Of a stretch of 64,000 nucleotides of DNA, positions 40,187-47,535 are shown piece by piece. Below the pieces are notes generated by a model that saw nothing but the letters and a program-made list of their open reading frames with translations, ran no database searches and had not been told where the DNA came from. Within the stretch, counting starts at the first letter, position 1. Each line of letters begins with the position of its first letter. The translations under genes were made by a program, and so were the position numbers. The DNA is taken from positions 186,001-250,000 of the forward strand of contig NZ_JARZAG010000004.1 of NCBI RefSeq assembly GCF_029892155.1, given 5' to 3'. Source of the DNA: Kitasatospora sp. GAS204B (GTDB lineage Bacteria > Actinomycetota > Actinomycetes > Streptomycetales > Streptomycetaceae).

Positions 40187-41110
40187 ATGCTTAGGCATGT
40201 TAGCGCGCCCACGCGCGACTTCACGAGGATTCGCAACTCCCAGATCTGGGATGACGACCTGTCAGACAGCGCCTTCCGGCTGGCGGTCCGGGGCCAGGCG
40301 CTCACGGAGACCAAGGCTGCCCGCACCACCGTCACCGAACTGGCCGACGGCTTGACCGGCGGACGAGTCACCGCAGCGAGGGCGCGCAAGAACCTCGCGC
40401 ACGCCGGTCTGCTGCACCACACGCGCTGGCGCGGCCGGAGCGGGCAGATTCGCAGCGAGTCACTGCTGTGCGATGAGCCGATGAGCGAGAAGGACGCTGA
40501 GCGGTTGTTCGCCGCGCACTTCGCGCAGCTGGAGCGGCTGGAGCGGCTGGATCAGAGCGATGACGAACCGGATGCCGGAGGACGAGAGGACGGTGAGGCC
40601 GAGGCGCCGTCACCCGGCACCGTCCTCCCAGAGGAGGAAAGACTGGGGGAGGATGAGACTTCCCCCCTCCCGGTCCCGCCGCCCACGGAAGAACGCGCCA
40701 AAGCTGAGCGCGTGTTGCTCGCGCTGCGGCGCAGTGACCCGCGCCTGGTGCTCGGCGGCTCCGAGGTGCGGCGGTTGGCGCCGCTGGCGGCCGAGTGGCT
40801 GGCCAGGGGCGTGAGTTCGGAGTCGCTGCGGCATGTGCTCACCGCCGGGTTGCCGGGGGAGTTGAAGAGTGCGTATGCGTTGCTGCACCACCGGCTGGTG
40901 CACAAGATCCCGGACGCGCCGGAGCGATCCGCCGTGGTGGCGCTGGTGAACTGCGATGGGTGCGAGCGCCCGTTCCGGCCGGTCAGCGGCGAGGCCGCCT
41001 GCGGAGAGTGCCGACAGGCAGCGGCGGCGGCAGCGAGCGCACGCAGTGGCCCCGGACCCGTTCGGATGGGCTGGCGTGAACGGGTGGCATCCGTGACCGC
41101 CACTACATGA
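40187..41110 (+). CDS. Winged-helix/zinc-ribbon-like hypothetical protein
   Basis: This 307-residue protein has an N-terminal winged-helix-like region (TRIRNSQIWDDDLSDSAFRL, then TTVTELADGL...ARARKNLAHAG), a Pro/Glu-rich linker (about 120-170), a helical domain, and a C-terminal CDGC...CGEC pair that could bind zinc. Similar proteins are common in Streptomyces and resemble replication-initiator-like or MarR-like DNA-binding proteins without the catalytic parts. ATG 40187 follows TAGGAG. The function is unknown. Confidence 0.7.
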   Translation: MLRHVSAPTRDFTRIRNSQIWDDDLSDSAFRLAVRGQALTETKAARTTVTELADGLTGGRVTAARARKNLAHAGLLHHTRWRGRSGQIRSESLLCDEPMSEKDAERLFAAHFAQLERLERLDQSDDEPDAGGREDGEAEAPSPGTVLPEEERLGEDETSPLPVPPPTEERAKAERVLLALRRSDPRLVLGGSEVRRLAPLAAEWLARGVSSESLRHVLTAGLPGELKSAYALLHHRLVHKIPDAPERSAVVALVNCDGCERPFRPVSGEAACGECRQAAAAAASARSGPGPVRMGWRERVASVTATT

Positions 41111-41323
41111 CAGATCGTCAGACAACGGTCGCCGCCTACTCCGTAAAGTCCGAGGTCAGGCACGGGGGCCATGAATGGCCGGTGCTCTGGCCTGTCCGCT
41201 CATCGACGCGGTGCGCAGCATAGGGCTGTCCGGCCGTTGTTCGGGCCTCTCGTTGGTGTGAGGGGGTGGCCCGTGCTCGGCGGACCTGACCACCTGATCG
41301 TGTCGCGAAGGGGAGATTTCGTC

Positions 41324-43390
41324 ATGACGGACGACATAGCGGCGGGCGCCGACGAGCAGCCCGGTGATCCCGGGCCCTGGCCGTATGGCGGACCGCCGCC
41401 ACCGGTCCCTGCGGCCGGTGCGGGCCGGTCGCGCCGGCGGCTCGTCGCGCTGGCCGTGGCGGGGCTGCTCGTGCTGGGGAGCGTCGGGTACGTCCTGTGG
41501 CCGGGCGGCTCGGGCCGGTCCGCGAACGGCAACGCGGCCGCCCACGCGACAGCAGCGGCCCAGGCGCTCAGCGTGTTGCCGGCCGTGCAGCTGTCGATGG
41601 TCTACGACCCGGGCCAGGACGGGACGTTGACGCAGGCCGACTTGACGGTCACCGCCGCCGGTCAGGCCACCGGGACCCTGCACGAGCCGGACGCCGGCAG
41701 TTCGGATCTCGCCTGGAACGCCGGGCAGCTCTACCTCAAGGGTGACGCCGCGTTCTGGGGGACCCAGTCGCCCCTGTACGACTTTGACGTCTCCGCGAGC
41801 GGTCACTGGGTCGCACCGCAGAAGCGCGACGGCTACTACCTGCTCGACAACTTCGCCGTGGACGTGGGCACGCTGACCCCGGCGTCGCTGGGCTCGCTGG
41901 TCAAGCAGGTCACCTCCGACCCCACGGCTGTGCGCGGGGACGCCGGTTCGTTCGGCGGCCGGCCGGCGACGTCCTACACGGCGGGCGACTGGACGGTGCT
42001 CGTGGCCTCCACCGCCCCGTACACGGTCCTCGGCATCGGCGGCACCCCGCACGACTCCGGCCCGGTCCGGTCGGCCGCCTGGACCGCGCCCGTCCACTCC
42101 ACGAAGGTGGTTGACGCGGGCTTCCGGTCGTCGGTGCTGCCCACGGACGACCCCGGTACCGGCGACCCCGCCGGCCCACCCAGCCTGTTCTTCGTTCCCG
42201 CGCCCGCCTGCCCCGCCGAGGCGGCGGCAGTACCGCCGGCTGTCGCCGGTGCCTCCTCCACGGCCGTCCCCTCCGGGACGGCTGGCAGCTCGGATCCGAC
42301 CGGCACCGGCACGGCCCAGGGAGCTGCGTTCTCGGCGACCCAGACCAGCGGGACGGACTGCAGCACCCCGTCGTGCCCGATGACCTTCGAGGTCACGAAC
42401 ACCGGCGACCAGCCGGCGGACGCCACCCTCTACGTCAGCGCTCCCGGGTTTCCCGAGACGCCCTTCCCCCTGGGAACGATAGCCCCGGGCGACAGCCGGC
42501 AGGCCAGCGCCAGCAGGCCCAACCAGGCGCCGCCCGGCCAGACCGTCTCGGTCACCGTCAGCACCTGGGTGTACTCCTCGGCCCTGTACGGCCAGGACCC
42601 CGCAGTGCCGCAGCGGCTGCGGGCCCGGAACCTGAACCCCGACGACCAGGCCGAAGTCAGCAGCGTCGCAACGCCGTTGCGGGCAGCCGCGGTGAACCTG
42701 CTGGACCAGATGACCCAGAACACCCCGGCCTCGAACACCGAAGCCAACACGGCCGCGCTGAAGGCCCTCGACAGTGCCAACACGCGCGGACTCCTGCCGT
42801 TGCTGTCGACGATCACCAGCTCCGGGCGCCTGCAGAACCCCGACGACCTGCGCACCATCATTCCCAAGGCGATTGCGCCCACCGACGTCCGGGAGATGGA
42901 GCAGGTCGCCCACCTGCTGCAGACCGACCCGACCGCGAAGGTCTGGTACGACGGGCCGTACATAGTCGACGGCACGCGGTACCAGGCCGACTACATCTAC
43001 ACCGGCACCGAGAACGGCCAGCCCGTGAAACGCGCCGTCCAGATCAAGACGCTCACCTCGTACAAGAACCTTGGGACGAACGTGCGCAAGGGCGCCAACC
43101 AGCTCAACGGCAAGGCAGGCGGCCCGAACGGGGACGACACGCTGGCCGAGAAGGCTCCGCCCGGCTTCGAGCGGGTCCTGCAGCTCTACCTCGAGCCCTC
43201 GTTCGGCTACCTGGCCATGAGCAACCAGGCGGATCTGGAGAACTGGATACAGAGCAGGGCCTTCCGCCAATCACGCCAGAACCTCTGCGATCCGGGCGGC
43301 GGAGGACTCCTCGTCGACCGGCTCGTCATCATCAACGGCACCGGCCTGCACACGTGGACCGACCTCGGCAAGCTCGGTATCCACTGCTGA
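41324..43390 (+). CDS. Membrane-anchored extracellular protein with possible nuclease-like C-terminal domain
   Basis: This 688-residue protein starts at ATG 41324 after GAAGGGGAG. A Pro/Gly-rich cytosolic tail leads to a basic RSRRR anchor and one transmembrane helix (about residues 38-58, LVALAVAGLLVLGSVGYVLW). The large outside part has an LppX/LprG-like region, a Pro/Ala/Ser/Thr linker (about 280-330), a beta-sandwich (FEVTNTGDQPADATLYV) and a C-terminal domain. In the last, YQADYIYTG followed by AVQIKTL resembles the D...(E/Q)xK pattern of PD-(D/E)xK nucleases. The end is Cys-containing. A toxin-like role is possible but is only an inference. Confidence 0.7.
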   Translation: MTDDIAAGADEQPGDPGPWPYGGPPPPVPAAGAGRSRRRLVALAVAGLLVLGSVGYVLWPGGSGRSANGNAAAHATAAAQALSVLPAVQLSMVYDPGQDGTLTQADLTVTAAGQATGTLHEPDAGSSDLAWNAGQLYLKGDAAFWGTQSPLYDFDVSASGHWVAPQKRDGYYLLDNFAVDVGTLTPASLGSLVKQVTSDPTAVRGDAGSFGGRPATSYTAGDWTVLVASTAPYTVLGIGGTPHDSGPVRSAAWTAPVHSTKVVDAGFRSSVLPTDDPGTGDPAGPPSLFFVPAPACPAEAAAVPPAVAGASSTAVPSGTAGSSDPTGTGTAQGAAFSATQTSGTDCSTPSCPMTFEVTNTGDQPADATLYVSAPGFPETPFPLGTIAPGDSRQASASRPNQAPPGQTVSVTVSTWVYSSALYGQDPAVPQRLRARNLNPDDQAEVSSVATPLRAAAVNLLDQMTQNTPASNTEANTAALKALDSANTRGLLPLLSTITSSGRLQNPDDLRTIIPKAIAPTDVREMEQVAHLLQTDPTAKVWYDGPYIVDGTRYQADYIYTGTENGQPVKRAVQIKTLTSYKNLGTNVRKGANQLNGKAGGPNGDDTLAEKAPPGFERVLQLYLEPSFGYLAMSNQADLENWIQSRAFRQSRQNLCDPGGGGLLVDRLVIINGTGLHTWTDLGKLGIHC

Positions 43391-43471
43391 CGTCCGCTGC
43401 TGACAGACGGGGCGACGGATGGGCCGGCCGAGTTCAGTGCCTGCTGCTGCTCCGCTACGGCCGCCTTGGGC

Positions 43472-44458
43472 TCAGACTGCGGCCGGGGCGGCGCTGTCGG
43501 TCGGCTGGGTGCTGCTCGGATCGCCCGGTATCCCGTTGCCCGGGTCGACCGGCCGGTCGTCGTCGGTGAGCGAGAGTGCTTTGCGGGCGATGGCCTCGGC
43601 GATCGAGGGGGCGTTGGTCCGCAGGGCTGCCTGGAAGGCCCCCACCGGGTCGGTGGTGTTGGTGCTGACCGCGTTCCATACGGTCGCGTCGGCCTCGAAG
43701 CTGTTCACCAGCACGGCGATCTGGCCCTTGACCTCGGCGGGCCACTGCGTCTGGTCGAGAAAGACCTCGGCGTCCGCGAGTGCCTGGGCGGTGCGCTCTG
43801 CCTCCCCGCCCGCCATCCCCGGGTCGGTCATCGGGTCCTGCAGAATCTCGTCCTGCAATCTGAGCTCGGTGAGGTCCTGCACGAAGGCCTGCTGAGTCGG
43901 GTTCAGATCGGCGGAGCCACCAGGGTCGCTGGGGATGTCGCTGGGCAGGGGGAAGGGCAGCGCGGGCGTTGAAGGACCAGCCCCGGTAGCGCTCGCGTGG
44001 ACGTGCAGGACGCCGCTCACCATGCCCACCGTCCCCCCGATCAGCCCGAGCGTCCCGAGCACCACTCCCGCAACGGCGATCCCGAACCCCTCCTGGCGGC
44101 GGCGCCGGAGCTGGACCAGCGCTGCGATTCCGAAACCCAGCGCGGCCGGCCAGAGGCAGCAGGTGACCCCGGTGACCAGCGAGGTGATGGCCAGCCCGTT
44201 GGTTCCCTCGACCACCGGGCGCCCGTCGTACGGGTAGGGGTACGGGCCGACCTGCGCGTATGGGTGGCCGACCTGCGCGTATGGGTGGGGGTACGGGCCG
44301 TTGCCGGGCGGTGGCCACGGGGCACCGGCGGGGCGGGCGTCCTGCGGTGCGTCGTCCTGCGGCGGCGCCCACGGATCAGGGGAACCGGCGTCGTGTGGAG
44401 CCGCGTCCTGCGGTTCCGCCTGAGGCTCCCCGTTGTCCGGCCGTGCTGCGTCCGTCAT
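43472..44458 (-). CDS. DUF4190 membrane protein
   Basis: This 328-residue protein has an acidic/proline-rich N-terminus with PYAQVG repeats, then a DUF4190 two-helix domain (LAITSLVTGVTCCLWPAALG ... IAVAGVVLGTLGLIGGTVGM, about residues 92-150), and an extracellular C-terminal part without recognised domain (PTQQAFVQDLTELRLQDEIL). ATG 44458 follows GGGGAG. It is convergent with the anchored protein at 41324. A cell-envelope role is likely, but nothing more can be said. Confidence 0.82.
   Translation of the reverse strand: MTDAARPDNGEPQAEPQDAAPHDAGSPDPWAPPQDDAPQDARPAGAPWPPPGNGPYPHPYAQVGHPYAQVGPYPYPYDGRPVVEGTNGLAITSLVTGVTCCLWPAALGFGIAALVQLRRRRQEGFGIAVAGVVLGTLGLIGGTVGMVSGVLHVHASATGAGPSTPALPFPLPSDIPSDPGGSADLNPTQQAFVQDLTELRLQDEILQDPMTDPGMAGGEAERTAQALADAEVFLDQTQWPAEVKGQIAVLVNSFEADATVWNAVSTNTTDPVGAFQAALRTNAPSIAEAIARKALSLTDDDRPVDPGNGIPGDPSSTQPTDSAAPAAV
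44245..44286. repeat. 21-bp tandem duplication in the DUF4190 gene
   Basis: The unit beginning GGCCGACCTGCGCGTATG (21 bp) occurs twice in direct succession (44245-44265, 44266-44286). It encodes the repeated PYAQVG hexapeptide-plus-one in the N-terminal tail. It is in frame and probably variable. Confidence 0.85.
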
Positions 44459-44521
44459 GCTCCCCGCCCCCAAGCCCGCTGCCCGCGCAGCCGTTCGATC
44501 GTGGCCGGACTCTAGCGGAGC

Positions 44522-45523
44522 TCACAGCTGGACGACGACTTTGCCCTTGGCGTGGCCCTGTTCCAGGTACGCGAAGGCGTCGGCGATCTGCTCGAAGGGG
44601 AAGACTCGGTCGGTCACCGTTTTGAGCATGCCCTTGTCGACCAGTCCGGCCAGCACCTCGAGGTCCGCTCCGCTGGGGTGCATGAACAGGTACCGGTAGC
44701 CGACACCCTTGCGTCGGGCCGCGCGGCGGATCTTGGCGCTGGCCGCCGTCAGTACGGCGGTCAGCAGCGGGCCGGCGCCCAGGTCCACGCGGGCCGTGGT
44801 CGCGTCGGGGATCCCGGCGATGGAGACGGTCCTGGCGCCGCGCTTGAGGATGGCGAAGCTGTCGAGCAGGTCCTGGCCGCCGGTCAGGTCGAATGCGCCG
44901 TCGTAGTCGCTGAGTTGGTCCTTGAACTTCTGCGTCCGGTAGTCGATGACCGTTTCGGCCCCGAGGGAGCGCACCAGTTCCTCGCCACGCGGTGATGCGG
45001 TGGTGGCCACCGTCGCGCCCAGCCAGGCGGCGAGTTGGATGGCGAGGGTGCCGACGCCGCCGGCTCCGCCGGAGATGAACACCCGGTCGCCCGCCTTGAC
45101 GGCCAGTTCGTCGCGCAGTGCCTGCAGCGCGGTCAGCCCGGCGAGCGGGAGTCCGGCGGCATCGGCGAAGTCCAGCGACGTCGGCATCTTCGCCACCAAG
45201 GCCTCGTCGACGACGGCATACGGGGCGTAGGCGCCCAGCTTGTCCTTGTCCACCCTGGCGAACACCCGGTCGCCGACCGCGAAACGCGTGACGCCGTCGC
45301 CGATCGCCTCGACGGCACCCGACAGTTCGCTGCCTGCCACCATGGGCAGGTCGAGGCGCTTGAGCAAACGCATCTTGCCTTCGCGGATCTTGAAGTCGAC
45401 CGGGTTCAGCCCCGCCGCGCGCACGCGAATGAGCACCTCGCCGCTGCTCGGCGCGGGCTCGGGGACGTCGCGCAGTTCCATCGCGCTCGCGTCGCCGTAT
45501 CGGGTCATGACGTATGCCTGCAT
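44522..45523 (-). CDS. Zinc-independent MDR-family NADP oxidoreductase (quinone-oxidoreductase-like)
   Basis: The 333-residue protein has the MDR N-terminal GroES-like domain (VRAAGLNPVDFKIREG) without structural zinc cysteines, and a Rossmann domain with GGAGGVGTLAIQLAAWLGA at about residues 150-168. It resembles NADPH quinone oxidoreductase/zeta-crystallin-like enzymes. It is downstream of a TetR gene in the same operon (5-bp gap), so it is probably induced by an electrophile or quinone that inactivates the repressor. Confidence 0.92.
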   Translation of the reverse strand: MQAYVMTRYGDASAMELRDVPEPAPSSGEVLIRVRAAGLNPVDFKIREGKMRLLKRLDLPMVAGSELSGAVEAIGDGVTRFAVGDRVFARVDKDKLGAYAPYAVVDEALVAKMPTSLDFADAAGLPLAGLTALQALRDELAVKAGDRVFISGGAGGVGTLAIQLAAWLGATVATTASPRGEELVRSLGAETVIDYRTQKFKDQLSDYDGAFDLTGGQDLLDSFAILKRGARTVSIAGIPDATTARVDLGAGPLLTAVLTAASAKIRRAARRKGVGYRYLFMHPSGADLEVLAGLVDKGMLKTVTDRVFPFEQIADAFAYLEQGHAKGKVVVQL

Positions 45524-45528
45524 GAGAG

Positions 45529-46185
45529 TTACTCGCTTTCACTGCTCTGTTCGGTCCGAGCCCGCTGTTCGGTCCGAGGCCGGGGTGCTGCCACGCCGAG
45601 ATTCGCGTGGACGGCGCCACGGACCCGGTCGGCGACGACCTCCGGCACGGAAGCGTCGAACTTGCCGTCGAGGTGCAGGAACGCGAGGCCGTGCACCAGG
45701 GCCCAGACGGCGGTGGACAGCGCCTCGAAGTCGTCGGCACCCGGGCCCGCTTCACTGCCGTGCTTCCGAAAGGCTCGCCGGACGAGGCCGTCGACGTACG
45801 CGGAGATGGCGGCGGTCGCGGCGGCCCTTTCGGCGTTGCCCGGGTCGCAGGGCTCCGAGAACATGGCCCGGAACAGGGCCGGGTGCGCAAGGGCGAACTG
45901 CACATAGGCCACGGCGACGTCCGCGAGATCCTCAGGCGTCGCGGGCGCTGGGTGCGCCGCGGCGAGGCGCTCCGCAAGCTCGCGGTACCCCTGCGCGGCG
46001 ACCGCGGAGACCAACGCCTCCCGGTCGGGGAAATGCCGATACGGAGCGGTCGCCGACACGCCGGCCCGCCGGGCCACAGCGCGCACCGAAAGCCCGCCGC
46101 CGCCCTCTTCCAGCAGCTCACGCGCCGCACGCAGGCACGCGGCCCGCGCGTCGCCGTGGTGGTAGGAGTCGCTCGGCTTGCCCAT
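45529..46185 (-). CDS. TetR-family repressor of the oxidoreductase operon
   Basis: This 218-residue TetR protein begins MGKPSDSYHHGDARAACLRA and has the SVRAVARRAGVSATAPYRHF helix-turn-helix. The HHGD start and the C-terminal WHG-like domain (LVRRAFRKHG...ALVHGLAFLHLDGKF) are a recognised subfamily. ATG 46185 has GAGAGGAG upstream. A 16-bp-arm inverted repeat lies directly before the gene, so it should repress its own operon. Confidence 0.92.
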   Translation of the reverse strand: MGKPSDSYHHGDARAACLRAARELLEEGGGGLSVRAVARRAGVSATAPYRHFPDREALVSAVAAQGYRELAERLAAAHPAPATPEDLADVAVAYVQFALAHPALFRAMFSEPCDPGNAERAAATAAISAYVDGLVRRAFRKHGSEAGPGADDFEALSTAVWALVHGLAFLHLDGKFDASVPEVVADRVRGAVHANLGVAAPRPRTEQRARTEQSSESE

Positions 46186-46204
46186 GGGACTCCTCTCGAG
46201 TGTG

Positions 46205-46244
46205 CACTGCTTACATTGCGATCGTAGCCGCAATGTAAGCAGTG
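46205..46244. promoter_or_regulatory. Long perfect inverted repeat: TetR operator
   Basis: CACTGCTTACATTGCG (46205-46220) and its exact complement CGCAATGTAAGCAGTG (46229-46244) flank an 8-bp spacer. Inside it the half-sites CTTACATTGCG resemble a promoter -10 box overlapping the operator. It lies 20 bp before the TetR start at 46185. Confidence 0.88.
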
Positions 46245-46306
46245 CGCACATCGACTCCTTGTCGAAGGGGTGTTTGAGGAGTCAACGGCGGCAGGCTGAC
46301 GTACCG

Positions 46307-47077
46307 TCAGGCAGCCGTGGCCACGATCACGGTCGCCTCCAACTCCTCGTCCCTGCGGATCTCCACACCCAGCCCGGCCGCGCGCACCGTGGCCACCGCG
46401 TTCGGCACCTGCCGCTCGCTGGTCTCGAAGAGCAGCGCCCCGTCCGGCGCCAGCCACTCGGGCGCGGCACGGGCGACCCGGCGCAGCACGTCCAAACCGT
46501 CCGCGCCGCCGTCCAGCGCGACGCGGGCCTCGTGCACCCGGGCTTCGGTGGGCAGCAGCGCGATGTCCCCGGTCGGGACGTACGGGACGTTGGCGAGCAG
46601 AACGGTGACCTGGCCGCGCAGGCGGGTGGGCAGCGGGTCGAACAGGTCGCCTTCGTAGGCGTGCGCCCCGGCCGGAAGGTTGCGGCGGGCGCAGGCGACG
46701 GCAGCGGGGTCGACGTCAGCGGCGTGCAGCTCGACGCCGCCGTCGACGCTGGCGGCCAGCGCCGCGCCGAGCGCGCCGGACCCGCAGCAGAGGTCGATGA
46801 CGAGGGCGCCGGGCGCGGTGCGTTCGGCCGCGCAGTCGACCAGGAACTCGGTGCGGCGCCGAGGCACGAAGACGCCGGGGTCGAGCGAGATCCGCAGGCC
46901 GTGGAAGTCGGCCCAGCCGAGCACGTGTTCCAGCGGGAACCCGGCAACGCGCTGCTCGACCATGGCGGCGAGCTGCTCGGGCGTGGTGGCGGTGGCGACG
47001 ATCAGGTCCGCCTCGTCCTCGGCGAAGACACAGCCGGCGGCGCGGAGTTGGGTGACGATGTGGGGGAGGGGCGACAT
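46307..47077 (-). CDS. HemK/PrmC-like N5-glutamine methyltransferase
   Basis: This 256-residue class I methyltransferase has motif I VIDLCCGSGALGAALA (about 95-110), the PRRRTEFLVD region and ANVPYVP where PrmC has NPPY; the first proline is Val. The NPPY-type motif binds the glutamine side chain, so the substitution may change substrate. It is slightly shorter than PrmC (about 280) and probably is a paralogue rather than the release-factor enzyme. ATG 47077 begins after a 450-bp untranslated region. Confidence 0.82.
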   Translation of the reverse strand: MSPLPHIVTQLRAAGCVFAEDEADLIVATATTPEQLAAMVEQRVAGFPLEHVLGWADFHGLRISLDPGVFVPRRRTEFLVDCAAERTAPGALVIDLCCGSGALGAALAASVDGGVELHAADVDPAAVACARRNLPAGAHAYEGDLFDPLPTRLRGQVTVLLANVPYVPTGDIALLPTEARVHEARVALDGGADGLDVLRRVARAAPEWLAPDGALLFETSERQVPNAVATVRAAGLGVEIRRDEELEATVIVATAA

Positions 47078-47422
47078 GAGAGCGGTGGATGCCTTCCGGG
47101 GTGACCGAAGGGTGCTCTCGCGGTCTGTCTCTGTCGTCTACGCCTGCGTCTACGAGTGGCGTACGGCGGGACCGCGCGGGGAGAGCACCCGGGCTGCAAC
47201 AGCGGTAATGGGTCTCACCTCCTGGGTCGTGGTCCGGCAGGGCCGTGGTGCGGGCCTGCGGCGGCAAGAGTAACAGAGGGGGGCTGCGGGGCGGGGGTGG
47301 AGGAATTCTCGGCGAGGGGTGTCGAAGCCGGGTGGGCAGCGGCGTCATTCATGGTGAGGCCTCGAAGGCGCCATGCCTGCCGAAGGACCTACTGCTGAGT
47401 AACCTGCTGGTCAGTCCTGATA
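47078..47422. other. Gene-free region upstream of the HemK-like gene
   Basis: No gene is evident here. On the minus strand a perfect AGGAGG (47219-47224) is followed not by ATG but by TGAGACCC and then an ATT-led 19-codon frame to a stop at 47150-47152. A GTG at 47218 overlaps the AGGAGG itself. It may be a leader ORF with a rare start or just a chance ribosome-like site. Confidence 0.35.
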
Positions 47423-47464
47423 GCCACTCTGCCCCGCCGGGTACTCCCGGCGGGGCAGAGTGGC
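47423..47464. terminator. Hairpin terminator (19-bp perfect stem)
   Basis: The arms 47423-47441 and 47446-47464 are perfectly complementary around TACT. It lies 72 bp downstream of the LamG protein gene on the minus strand and would end that transcript. Confidence 0.85.
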
Positions 47465-47535
47465 AGAGCCCGGATCAGCTAACAGCGTTGCGTTGCCTGC
47501 GGGTCCGGGTGTTGCTCAGGGTGAGTCGGTGCGGC

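Noticed and set aside
41156..43270. Long antisense frame opposite the anchored extracellular protein gene
   Set aside because: Arg/Gly-rich shadow with no motif; the + strand has a ribosome site, transmembrane helix and domain structure.
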